From: an uncultured Lachnospiraceae bacterium
GTDB taxonomy: Bacteria > Bacillota > Clostridia > Lachnospirales > Lachnospiraceae
DNA length: 64,000 nucleotides
NCBI GenBank assembly: GCA_902780385.1
Contig: CACZFF010000007.1
Coordinates: forward strand, 1 to 64,000
Direction: 5' to 3'
Below the pieces are notes generated by a model that ran no database searches, was not told the origin of the DNA, and worked only from the letters and a program-made list of their open reading frames with translations. Below, piece by piece: positions 9,208 through 16,603 of the stretch (positions are counted from its first letter, which is position 1; every line of letters begins with the position of its first letter). Made by a program: the position numbers and the translations under genes.

Positions 9208-9235
9208 ATTATAGTCGTTGCCATGAAAAAGGCAA
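9208..9235 (-). promoter_or_regulatory. Possible degV promoter
   Basis: On the minus strand TTGCCT (9235-9230) and TATAAT (9213-9208) are 16 bp apart. Transcription from here would start next to the 8-bp duplication and run through the whole MITE before degV. Consensus match only. Confidence 0.45.
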
Positions 9236-9275
9236 TACGCCTTAAATGAAAATGTTCCTGACTTTCGGGAAGGAC

Positions 9276-9352
9276 TTACTGTACAGAACTGCCAAAAACC
9301 CGGGCTAAAGGGCGAAACGCGCGTGTATGCGCCCTGGGATTCGATTTCGGCA
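9276..9352 (+). repeat. Decayed, internally deleted MITE remnant
   Basis: It begins with TTACTGTACAGA like the left end of copy 3. It then jumps to AAAAACCCGGGCTAAAGGGCGAAA, which matches the middle of the element, and fades into TCGATTTCGGCAGG. The first two hairpins are missing. Confidence 0.5.
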
Positions 9353-9379
9353 GGATACAATTTCATTACACGATGCCTG

Positions 9380-9533
9380 GCTACTGTACAGACCCACCTG
9401 TAACGCGAGGTGTTTTTCGCGCGCTTTTCGCGAAAAACCCGAGTTAAATGGCGAAAATCGCGCGCACAGCGCATTGGAATGCGATTTTCGCAACGTTACT
9501 TGTACACGCCCTCGATAGGGCGTGTACAGTAAC
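9380..9533 (+). mobile_element. MITE-like element, copy 3, upstream of the thi operon
   Basis: A 154-bp element starting GCTACTGTACAGACC and ending GGGCGTGTACAGTAAC. It is flanked by an exact 8-bp duplication GATGCCTG (9372-9379 and 9534-9541). Stems are CACCT/AGGTG, TTTTTCGCG/CGCGAAAAA, GCGAAAATCGC/GCGATTTTCGC and TGTACACGCCC/GGGCGTGTACA. It is nearly identical to copy 1 over the shared part, so it probably moved recently. It ends about 40 bp before the -35 box of the thi promoter. Confidence 0.9.
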
Positions 9534-9572
9534 GATGCCTGCGCGCTGAAGATCGCCGGCATTATTTTGAGG

Positions 9573-9601
9573 TTGACAGTTTGCCGGCCAGGGATTAGAA
9601 T
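9573..9601 (+). promoter_or_regulatory. Promoter of the TPP-riboswitch operon
   Basis: A perfect TTGACA (9573-9578) and TAGAAT (9596-9601) are 17 bp apart, just ahead of the THI element. This fits a constitutive promoter whose output is set by the riboswitch. Confidence 0.8.
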
Positions 9602-9608
9602 TTGGTTA

Positions 9609-9704
9609 TCGTTTTGGGGGCTGGGTCGTCCCGGCTGAGACAGAGTAATTGATCTCTGATACCATGGAACCTGATCCGGATAATGCCGGCGTAGGAATCG
9701 AGCG
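9609..9704 (+). promoter_or_regulatory. TPP riboswitch (THI element)
   Basis: The diagnostic blocks are CGGCTGAGA (9633-9641), AACCTGATCCGGATAATG (9668-9685) and CCGGCGTAGGAA (9686-9697), in the order and spacing of the thiamine-pyrophosphate aptamer. When TPP is bound, the downstream terminator (9808-9838) would be expected to form and shut off tenA-thiZXY. Between aptamer and terminator lies a 15-nt-period direct repeat, TAAATACGTTCAGC, at 9757-9770 and 9772-9785, which may be part of the switching structure. Confidence 0.95.
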
Positions 9705-9807
9705 AGTACATCCAGATACAGACTTATCTGTAAGCCGGTTGTATACATGCAGTGCATAAATACGTTCAGCGTAAATACGTTCAGCACAAAGGCGGTTCAG
9801 AAACAGC

Positions 9808-9838
9808 AGGTTCTTTCGGATGAAGGAACCTTTTTTTT
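9808..9838 (+). terminator. Riboswitch expression-platform terminator
   Basis: AGGTTCTT (9808-9815) pairs with AAGGAACCT (9823-9831) and is followed by a run of eight T. It lies between the TPP aptamer and tenA, so it is the likely attenuator. Confidence 0.9.
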
Positions 9839-9892
9839 GTGAAGCGGAATCCGGATTTTGAGATTCCGCTGTGAAATTTAAAGGAGCAGGAA

Positions 9893-10567
9893 ATGAGTGA
9901 GCAGAGAAAAGTGACACAGCGTCTGCTGGATAGCAGCAGGGACCTTTGGGAGGCCTATCTGGAGCATCCTTTTGTAGAGGGGATTGCGGACGGAAGCCTG
10001 GACCAGGAGAAATTCCGCTTCTATATGGTGCAGGATTATCTGTATCTGATCGAATACGCAAAGGTATTCGCCCTTGGTGTGGCCAAGGCCAAAGATCTGG
10101 ACAGCATGCGTCTGTTTGCGGGTTATGTAAAGCAGATCCTGGACGGCGAGATGGATATCCACCGGGGCTATATGGCCCGCCTGGGAATCAGCCTTGCCGA
10201 TGCGGAGAGCGCGCCGACGGCTCTGGACAACCGTTCCTACACTGCCTACATGCTGCAGGTGGCTTATGAAGAGGGACCGGCGGAGATAGCGGTTTCGATC
10301 CTTTCCTGCGCCCTGAGCTATGAGCATATTGCCCGCAGGATGCTGGATAAATATCCGGAGGCGGACAGGCATCCCTTCTACGGTGAGTGGGTCAGCGGCT
10401 ATGCCAGCGGGGAATATCATGAAGCGAATGAGGAGCTGATCGCGCTGACTGAGCGCCTGTGCCGGGATATGAATGAGCAGCAGCTCCGTCATATGGAAGA
10501 GATCTTCCGTATATGTTCCCGCTATGAAATGTCTTTCTGGGATATGGCATGGGAGATGCGGGGGTAA
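9893..10567 (+). CDS. tenA: TenA family aminopyrimidine aminohydrolase (thiaminase II)
   Basis: TenA hydrolyses aminomethyl-pyrimidine from degraded thiamine to the hydroxymethyl-pyrimidine used for thiamine synthesis. The 224-aa length is normal. The catalytic Cys139 sits in SILSCALSYEHIA, Asp47 lies in YMVQDYLYL, and the C-terminal Glu in SFWDMAWE is present. An AAAGGAGCAGGAA site precedes the ATG. It is the first gene behind the TPP riboswitch and only 6 bp ahead of the transporter ATPase, matching the known TenA-ThiXYZ salvage operons. Confidence 0.95.
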   Translation: MSEQRKVTQRLLDSSRDLWEAYLEHPFVEGIADGSLDQEKFRFYMVQDYLYLIEYAKVFALGVAKAKDLDSMRLFAGYVKQILDGEMDIHRGYMARLGISLADAESAPTALDNRSYTAYMLQVAYEEGPAEIAVSILSCALSYEHIARRMLDKYPEADRHPFYGEWVSGYASGEYHEANEELIALTERLCRDMNEQQLRHMEEIFRICSRYEMSFWDMAWEMRG

Positions 10568-10573
10568 TCATAA

Positions 10574-11413
10574 ATGCTGGACTTTAAGGATGTGGTCTTT
10601 CAGTTTCCTGAGGAAGAAAAACCGATCATTAACCACCTGGATTTTCATGTGAACAGGGGCGAATTCATCTCTATCATTGGAGCTTCCGGCTGCGGAAAGA
10701 GTACCATCTTCAGACTGATCAACCGCCTGCTGGAACCGGAAAACGGAGAGATCCTCGTGGCCGGGACAAGGGTCGCCGGAAAAAATCCGGCAGCTTCCGG
10801 GAAAGAGAACTTCCGGAAGGGCACTCATGGCAGGGCCGTGGGAAACGCTCCTGTCTGCGGATACATGCCTCAGCAGGATCTTCTTTTTCCCTGGAGGACA
10901 GTCGAAGAGAACCTATGTCTGCCCATGGAACTTCAGGGAGGGATTTCCAAAGAGGAGCAGCACAGGAGAGCGCAGAAAGCGCTGGAGGATGTGGGACTTG
11001 CCGGAAAAGGGGACAAGCGTCCCTCCGAACTGTCGGGAGGCATGCGCCAGCGCGCGGCCTTTGCCAGGACGCTACTGACCGGTGCCGGGCTGCTGCTTCT
11101 GGACGAGCCTTTTTCGGCGCTGGATTATCTGACCCGCATCGAGATGCGTGAATGGCTTCTGGAGCAATGGGAGAGGGAGCAGAAAACTGTCCTTTTTATC
11201 ACGCATGACGTAGAAGAAGCTATTTTTCTGTCAGGCCGCGTGCTCGTCGCGGAGAGAACACCCATCACTTCCCTGACTTCCGTAGAGATACCTCTCGGCC
11301 TGCCGCGATCGATCGAAGACCTGAAAAAACCAGAAATACAGGACATGAAGGAGGATCTGATCGGGAAGCTCAGAAATGCAGTGATCGATCTGCCTCTTCG
11401 GGCGGAAGAATAA
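10574..11413 (+). CDS. thiZ: ABC transporter ATPase for thiamine-pyrimidine precursor
   Basis: Energising subunit of the ThiXYZ importer. Walker A is GASGCGKST (36-44), the Q-loop is MPQQDLLFPW (98-107), the signature is LSGGMRQRA (153-161) and Walker B is LLLLDEPFSALD (173-184). This Q-loop/PWRTV form is typical of the nitrate/taurine/pyrimidine transporter subfamily. Residues about 68-95 are an insertion rich in Gly, Lys and Asn between the A-loop strand and the Q-loop, longer than usual. It lies between tenA and the permease in one operon. Confidence 0.92.
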   Translation: MLDFKDVVFQFPEEEKPIINHLDFHVNRGEFISIIGASGCGKSTIFRLINRLLEPENGEILVAGTRVAGKNPAASGKENFRKGTHGRAVGNAPVCGYMPQQDLLFPWRTVEENLCLPMELQGGISKEEQHRRAQKALEDVGLAGKGDKRPSELSGGMRQRAAFARTLLTGAGLLLLDEPFSALDYLTRIEMREWLLEQWEREQKTVLFITHDVEEAIFLSGRVLVAERTPITSLTSVEIPLGLPRSIEDLKKPEIQDMKEDLIGKLRNAVIDLPLRAEE

Positions 11414-11448
11414 AGGGGTAGATCACGGGTATAAATAGAGGAGGAGAA

Positions 11449-12207
11449 ATGTCTTCTGGAAATACAAACCGGGCAAATCTGCCTGCCGCGATACTGGTCT
11501 TTGCCTTCCTGATGTTCTGGCAGATGGCTGCCCTGGGAATGGATGCAGCCTATATCCTGCCTTCGCCGATCCAGGTTGTACAGAAGCTTTGGGACCTGCG
11601 CGGGCCGCTTTTTACTGCACATCTTCCCGCCACTATGCAGGTGGTGGCCATCGGACTAATTATTTCCATCGTGCTGGGAATGGCGCTTGCCATCCTGATG
11701 GACGCCAGTCCCGTTGCGGAAAAAGCCCTGTATCCGCTTGTGATTGCCTCTCAGACCATCCCTACCACAGCGCTTGCCCCCCTTTTTGTTCTCTGGTTCG
11801 GCTATACGATCTGGAGCAAGGTGCTTGTCACTGTGCTGATAACCTTTTTCCCGATCACGATCACAGTCTTTGACGGCTTTCGGTCCGTCAGGACGGAGAT
11901 GAAAGATCTTATGTTCTGCATGGGGGCGGATACCCGGCAGATGTTTTTCAAACTCAAAATCCCCGCCATACTTCCCTACTTTTTTTCGGCGCTGAAGATG
12001 GCCGTCCCGCTCTCTGTGATCGGAGCGGCGATCGGGGAGTGGCTGGGTGCCCAGAGCGGCCTTGGATACTTCAGCCGCCGAATGATGACCCAGCTGGACG
12101 GAGCAGGTGTTTTCGCGCCGATCCTGCTGCTGTCCATCGCGGCCATGCTGCTGGCGGCAGTTGTCTCTGTCATTGAGAGGCGGGTCATCACCTGGAGGAA
12201 TGAATAG
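11449..12207 (+). CDS. thiX: ABC transporter permease for thiamine-pyrimidine precursor
   Basis: A 252-aa inner-membrane permease of the BPD_transp_1 type with about six hydrophobic segments. The coupling-helix EAA-like motif is GADTRQMFFKLKIPAILPYF, and the family pattern IASQTIPTTALAPLFVLWFGY is clear. AGAGGAGGAGAA sits just before the ATG. It stands between ThiZ and ThiY, so the substrate is inferred to be formyl-aminomethyl-pyrimidine or a related breakdown product of thiamine. Confidence 0.92.
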   Translation: MSSGNTNRANLPAAILVFAFLMFWQMAALGMDAAYILPSPIQVVQKLWDLRGPLFTAHLPATMQVVAIGLIISIVLGMALAILMDASPVAEKALYPLVIASQTIPTTALAPLFVLWFGYTIWSKVLVTVLITFFPITITVFDGFRSVRTEMKDLMFCMGADTRQMFFKLKIPAILPYFFSALKMAVPLSVIGAAIGEWLGAQSGLGYFSRRMMTQLDGAGVFAPILLLSIAAMLLAAVVSVIERRVITWRNE

Positions 12208-12293
12208 GTACCATAACCGGTAACCCGGAAATAACAGGTACATCACATGTGGTTTTATTCGTATATATTTGCAAACAGGAGGTCATAGCTAAA

Positions 12294-13412
12294 GTGAAAA
12301 GAAAAAACCAAAAAAAGTCCCTGATCAATGTGCTGACAGCTGCAGTGCTGTGCGTGTGTATGTGCGTCCTTTGCCTTGGATGCGGAGGGAATGCCGGACA
12401 GGGCACGGGAGCTGCCTCCTTAAATGAAGAAACTGCAGAAGGGGCGGCGGACGCTTCCACGGCAGCGGGAAATTCTGACCAGCAGGAAGCGGCGGATTCA
12501 GGGGAGCTCAGGGAGATGAATGTGGTCCTTGACTGGTATCCCAATGCCCTGCACGCCTTCCTTTATACTGCGATCGAGCGCGGATATTTCGCAGACGAGG
12601 GACTGAATGTCAAGATCCGTTTCCCTGCCAACGAAAATGATGCACTCGCTCTGGTGGCGGCCGGGAAAGCCGAGATCGGCCTCTATTACCAGCAGGACAT
12701 TATCCAGGCAGTGGCCAACCAGGGCGTCCGCATTAAATCCATCGGGGCTGTTGTCCAGTCTCCCCTGAACGTGATCCTGTCTCTCGCAGATAAGAACATC
12801 ACCTCTCCCAAAGACCTGGTGGGCAAAAGGGTCGGCTTCGCCGGAACAGCGCTGAGCGAGTCCCTGGTCTGGGCCATGATGAAGGCAAACGGCGAAGATC
12901 CTGACAGCGTGGATCTGGTCAACGTCGGATTTGAGCTCATGAGCTCCATGACCACGGATCAGGTCGATGCGACGATCGGCTGCCTGGTCAATCATGAAGT
13001 GCCCCAGCTTGAAGAGGAAGGCTTTGACGTCAACTATTTCCTTGTCAATGAGTACGGGATCCCCAACTATTATGAAGCCGTCTTCCTGGCAAACGATAAG
13101 ATGATCAATGACGAGCCGGAGGTGCTGGCTGGCTTCCTGCGCGCCTGCGAAAAGGGATTTGATGATTTTCAGGCTGATCCCGACGCCTGCCTCCAGATCC
13201 TGCTCAACAATCAGAATGAAGAGAACTTCCCGCTTTCTCCCACTGTGGAGAAAAAGTCCTGCGAGACTCTGATCCCTCTCATGGAGACAGCGGATGCTCC
13301 TTTCCTTTCCCAGACAGAACAGACCTGGCAGGAAAATATCGACTGGATGTTTGAAAACGGCCTGATCGACAAAAAGATCCCCGTATCCGATGTCGTCGCC
13401 GACGTGAACTGA
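12294..13412 (+). CDS. thiY: Substrate-binding lipoprotein for thiamine-pyrimidine precursor
   Basis: NMT1/THI5-like periplasmic-type binding protein. The chosen start is GTG 12294 because ACAGGAGGTC lies 11 nt before it and the product then begins with a clean signal: KRKNQKK, a hydrophobic core, and the lipobox LCLGC followed by GG. Earlier in-frame starts lack a ribosome site. The mature part opens with MNVVLDWYPNALHAFLYTA, very close to pyrimidine-binding ThiY and THI5 proteins, and has the KDLVGKRVGFAGTALSESL loop. Length is 372 aa. It is the last gene of the operon; a large palindrome follows directly. Confidence 0.92.
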   Translation: MKRKNQKKSLINVLTAAVLCVCMCVLCLGCGGNAGQGTGAASLNEETAEGAADASTAAGNSDQQEAADSGELREMNVVLDWYPNALHAFLYTAIERGYFADEGLNVKIRFPANENDALALVAAGKAEIGLYYQQDIIQAVANQGVRIKSIGAVVQSPLNVILSLADKNITSPKDLVGKRVGFAGTALSESLVWAMMKANGEDPDSVDLVNVGFELMSSMTTDQVDATIGCLVNHEVPQLEEEGFDVNYFLVNEYGIPNYYEAVFLANDKMINDEPEVLAGFLRACEKGFDDFQADPDACLQILLNNQNEENFPLSPTVEKKSCETLIPLMETADAPFLSQTEQTWQENIDWMFENGLIDKKIPVSDVVADVN

Positions 13413-13418
13413 CGGGCA

Positions 13419-13494
13419 GGGGTGTCACGGGGACGGTTCCTTTGACACCAGGTGATACGCCTGGTGTCAAAGGAACCGTCCCCATCGACACCCC
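13419..13494. repeat. REP-like palindrome, GGGACGGTTC family, site 1
   Basis: A nearly perfect 76-bp palindrome. GGGGTGTC and GACACCCC form the outer arms, with GGGGACGGTTCCTTTGACAC against GTGTCAAAGGAACCGTCCCC inside. It begins 6 bp after the thiY stop codon and may serve as its terminator. Related sites lie at 16466-16535 and 52205-52295. Confidence 0.9.
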
Positions 13495-13561
13495 CGGCGA
13501 CACCCCATGTAAACCAGCGGCCGGGCGGCCGGCGGACTTTCAAAGATTTTTAAAAAGATTC

Positions 13562-13590
13562 TTGCCAAATCAGCACTGAGTCTATATAAT
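13562..13590 (+). promoter_or_regulatory. Promoter of tRNA-Thr
   Basis: TTGCCA (13562-13567) and a perfect TATAAT (13585-13590) are 17 bp apart, 40 bp before the tRNA. Confidence 0.85.
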
Positions 13591-13630
13591 GAATAAGTCG
13601 CCTGCCGAATAGGAGGCGTGTGTATGGTAT

Positions 13631-13703
13631 GCTGGAATAGCGCAGTCGGTAGCGCAACTGATTCGTAATCAGTAGGTCGAGGGTTCGAGTCCCTTTTCCA
13701 GCT
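13631..13703 (+). tRNA. tRNA-Thr (anticodon CGT)
   Basis: A complete cloverleaf of 73 nt. The acceptor arms are GCTGGAA/TTCCAGC with discriminator T. The D-arm is GCGC...GCGC. The anticodon arm is ACTGA-TTCGTAA-TCAGT, so the anticodon is CGT, reading ACG. The T-arm is GAGGG-TTCGAGT-CCCTT. CCA is not encoded. The gene has its own promoter and a strong terminator, so it is a single-gene unit. Confidence 0.97.
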
Positions 13704-13709
13704 CTTTGT

Positions 13710-13764
13710 TGCGCGGATATGCATGACCGGAGAGAGGGTGGAGCATGTCCGCGCATATTTTTTT
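13710..13764 (+). terminator. Intrinsic terminator of tRNA-Thr
   Basis: TGCGCGGATATGC (13710-13722) pairs with GCATGTCCGCGCA (13743-13755), followed by a run of T. Confidence 0.9.
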
Positions 13765-13841
13765 AACAGATAACGATATTGCAATCGCTGTTTCCGGAAG
13801 CAGCCGGATTATTGCACATCATTGTAACAAAGGAGAAGAGT

Positions 13842-15221
13842 ATGGCGCAGTTATGGGGCGGCAGGTTTACAAAGCAGACAGATGAGGCAGTGAAGGCCTT
13901 TAACGATTCGATCGGATTTGACAAGCGCCTGTACAGACAGGATATAGAGGGCAGCATGGTACATGCCAGGATGCTTGGGAAACAGGGCATCCTGACCCCC
14001 GAAGACTGTGAAGCCATTGTAAAAGGCCTGCAGGGGATCCTTGATGATATCGAGTGCGGTAAGATGGAGATCACTTCCGAGTACGAAGATATACACAGCT
14101 TCGTGGAGGCCAATCTCATCGACCGGATCGGCGACGCGGGCAAGCGTCTGCACACCGGACGCAGCCGCAATGACCAGGTTGCTCTTGATATGCGTCTGTA
14201 TACCAGGAGTGCGGTCGAGGAAGTGCGTACACAGACCCTGCGTCTTCTGGGAGTGATCCTGGATCTGATGGAGAAAAATACGGACACCTTCATGCCCGGC
14301 TTCACCCATCTGCAGAAGGCACAGCCCACTACCCTGGCCCATCATCTGGGCGCCTATTTTGAAATGCTGCGCAGGGACTGCACAAGGCTTGCCGACTGCC
14401 GCGTCCGCATGAACGAGTGCCCTCTGGGGGCAGGCGCAATGGCGGGTACCACATATCCTCTGGACCGCGCCTTTGTCGCAAGAGAGCTTGGCTTCGACTG
14501 CCCGACAAGGAACTCCATGGACAGTGTCTCCGACCGCGATTATCTGCTGGAGTTTCTCTCGGATCTGTCCATTTTGATGATGCACCTTTCCCGTTTTTCC
14601 GAGGAACTCATCATCTGGAACTCCAACGAATACCGCTTTGTGGAAATGGACGATGCTTTTTCCACCGGCAGCAGCATTATGCCTCAGAAAAAGAACCCTG
14701 ATATCTGCGAACTTGTCCGCGGCAAGGTAGGGCGTGTCTACGGAGACCTCATGTCACTTCTGACCGCCATGAAGGGACTTCCTCTTGCCTACAACAAGGA
14801 CATGCAGGAGGACAAGGAGCCGGCCTTTGACGCAATCGACACGGCCCTGGCCTGCATTCCTCTCTTCGCGGACATGCTCAGCACCATGAAATTCAACAAG
14901 GATGTCATGGAGAAGAGTGCCATGCGCGGATTTACCAACGCGACAGACGCGGCGGATTATCTGGTCGGCAAAGGCGTTCCTTTCCGGGATGCCCACGGCA
15001 TTATCGGACGCCTGGTCCTCCACTGCATCGATGCCGGAAAGGGCATTGAAGAACTGACACTGGAAGAACTTCAGAAATTTTCCGATCAGTTCGAAGAAGA
15101 CGTCTTTGAGGCGATTTCACTCCGTGCCTGTGTAAACCGCAGACTCACTGCCGGCGCTCCCGGCGAAGCGGCCATGGCTGAAGAAATCGCCGCCTGCCGC
15201 AGCTGGCTTCAGGCACAGTGA
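13842..15221 (+). CDS. argH: Argininosuccinate lyase
   Basis: Splits argininosuccinate into arginine and fumarate, the last step of arginine synthesis. The start is ATG 13842, which has AAAGGAGAAGA in front and gives the family N-terminus MAQLWGGRFTK. An ATG 63 nt upstream has no ribosome site. Length is 459 aa. The fumarase-superfamily signature GSSIMPQKKNPD is intact, as are TGRSRNDQVALD and the HLQKAQPTT segment. argG is not in the window. Confidence 0.97.
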   Translation: MAQLWGGRFTKQTDEAVKAFNDSIGFDKRLYRQDIEGSMVHARMLGKQGILTPEDCEAIVKGLQGILDDIECGKMEITSEYEDIHSFVEANLIDRIGDAGKRLHTGRSRNDQVALDMRLYTRSAVEEVRTQTLRLLGVILDLMEKNTDTFMPGFTHLQKAQPTTLAHHLGAYFEMLRRDCTRLADCRVRMNECPLGAGAMAGTTYPLDRAFVARELGFDCPTRNSMDSVSDRDYLLEFLSDLSILMMHLSRFSEELIIWNSNEYRFVEMDDAFSTGSSIMPQKKNPDICELVRGKVGRVYGDLMSLLTAMKGLPLAYNKDMQEDKEPAFDAIDTALACIPLFADMLSTMKFNKDVMEKSAMRGFTNATDAADYLVGKGVPFRDAHGIIGRLVLHCIDAGKGIEELTLEELQKFSDQFEEDVFEAISLRACVNRRLTAGAPGEAAMAEEIAACRSWLQAQ

Positions 15222-15287
15222 TTTTGAAAGCTGCAGCTCCCTGGTAAAGATGCTTATGTCATAAAAAAGCAATGTCATAAAAAAGTA

Positions 15288-15316
15288 TTGACGTAGATAA
15301 ACAAAAATGGCATAAA
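15288..15316 (+). promoter_or_regulatory. Probable asd promoter with upstream direct repeat
   Basis: TTGACG (15288-15293) and CATAAA (15311-15316) are 17 bp apart. Just upstream, ATGTCATAAAAAAG is repeated at 15256-15269 and 15272-15285, a 16-bp period that could be an operator or an UP-type A-tract. Confidence 0.55.
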
Positions 15317-15377
15317 GACAATATCGATTAGTTTGCTTTTCATAAATAGCATTATTTTATATAAGGAGAAGGAAGAA

Positions 15378-16463
15378 ATGAGTGAAAAATTACGCGTAGG
15401 TATCCTCGGCGGCACGGGAATGGTGGGACAGAGATTTATTGCCCTCCTGGAGAATCACCCCTGGTTTGAAGTGACAACCATCGCGGCAAGCCCCCGCAGT
15501 GCAGGCAAGACTTACGGCGAGTGTGTAGAGGGACGCTGGAAACTCGAGGTTCCCATGCCCGAGTCTGTCCGCAATATCGTCGTAAAGAATGTCAAGGACG
15601 TAGAAGATGTGGCATCCGAGGTGGATTTCTGCTTCAGCGCCGTCGATATGTCCAAGGACGAGATCAAGGCCATCGAGGAAGAGTACGCGAAGACTGAGAC
15701 ACCCATCGTGTCCAATAACAGCGCCCACCGCTGGACCCCCGACGTTCCCATGATCATCCCGGAGATCAATCCGGACCACGCACATGTCATCATGTTCCAG
15801 AAAAAGCGCCTGGGCACCTCCCGCGGCTTCATCGCAGTAAAGCCCAACTGCTCCATCCAGAGCTATACCCCTGCACTTGCTGCCTGGAAGGAATTCGAGC
15901 CTTACGAGGTACTGGTCTCCACTTATCAGGCTATTTCCGGTGCCGGCAAGACTTTCCGCGAGTGGCCCGAAATGGAAGGAAATATCATTCCCTATATCGG
16001 CGGCGAGGAAGAGAAGAGTGAGCGCGAGCCTCTGCGTGTCTTCGGCAGCATCGAAAACGGTGTGATCCGCCCCGCGGAAGGCCTGACCATCACCAGCCAG
16101 TGCATCCGCGTGCCTGTTCTCTACGGCCACACTGCGACCGCTTTCGTCAAATTCAGAAAGAAAGTCGAAAAGGAGCTTCTGATTGAGAAACTCCGCGCTT
16201 TCCGCGGAGCTCCTCAGGAACTCGATCTTCCCAATGCACCCAGGAATTTCATCCAGTATCTGGATGAGGACAATCGTCCCCAGGTCCAGCTGGATGTCAA
16301 TTACGAGAACGGCTTCGGTGTCTCCATCGGCAGACTCCGTCCCGACACCCTCTTTGACTGGAAGTTCGTCGGCCTTTCCCACAACACCATCCGCGGCGCT
16401 GCCGGCGGCGGCGTTCTGTGCGCAGAACTCCTCAAGGCAACCGGCTATATCACCCGCAAATAA
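15378..16463 (+). CDS. asd: Aspartate-semialdehyde dehydrogenase
   Basis: Reduces aspartyl phosphate to aspartate semialdehyde for lysine, threonine, methionine and diaminopimelate synthesis. The start is ATG 15378, with TAAGGAGAAGGAA in front; an earlier ATG is AT-rich and lacks a site. The protein has 361 aa. The NADP motif is GGTGMVGQRF (11-20), the active-site Cys is Cys158 in KPNCSIQS, and the catalytic His is in RVPVLYGHTA. Length and the RLGTSRGFIAVKPN stretch place it with the archaeal/fungal-type enzymes rather than the short bacterial one. It appears to be transcribed alone. Confidence 0.95.
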   Translation: MSEKLRVGILGGTGMVGQRFIALLENHPWFEVTTIAASPRSAGKTYGECVEGRWKLEVPMPESVRNIVVKNVKDVEDVASEVDFCFSAVDMSKDEIKAIEEEYAKTETPIVSNNSAHRWTPDVPMIIPEINPDHAHVIMFQKKRLGTSRGFIAVKPNCSIQSYTPALAAWKEFEPYEVLVSTYQAISGAGKTFREWPEMEGNIIPYIGGEEEKSEREPLRVFGSIENGVIRPAEGLTITSQCIRVPVLYGHTATAFVKFRKKVEKELLIEKLRAFRGAPQELDLPNAPRNFIQYLDEDNRPQVQLDVNYENGFGVSIGRLRPDTLFDWKFVGLSHNTIRGAAGGGVLCAELLKATGYITRK

Positions 16464-16465
16464 GA

Positions 16466-16535
16466 GTTGTCAGGGGGACGGTTCCTTTGACAACATTGTC
16501 ATTGTCAGCAGGGACGGTTCCTTTGTCACAATTTG
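16466..16535. repeat. REP-like repeat, GGGACGGTTC family, site 2
   Basis: Two half units in direct orientation. GTTGTCAGGGGGACGGTTCC ending in TGACAAC (16467-16495) is one; TTGTCAGCAGGGACGGTTCC ending in TTTGTCACAA (16503-16532) is the other. Each can fold on its own through TTGTCA/TGACAA. It starts 3 bp after the asd stop codon. Confidence 0.8.
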
Positions 16536-16603
16536 ATTTTTCTGTAAGATTTGGACACAGATAAGGACACTGCATCGGTTCTGCCAGGAACTGGAGGTGC
16601 GAC

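Noticed and set aside
9305..9787. Leftward open frame across a MITE and the TPP riboswitch
   Set aside because: It covers elements with clear non-coding functions, and its start has no ribosome site.
15222..15377. Lysine riboswitch upstream of asd
   Set aside because: The leader between the inferred promoter and the start is about 60 nt, too short for the L-box, and the conserved core is absent.
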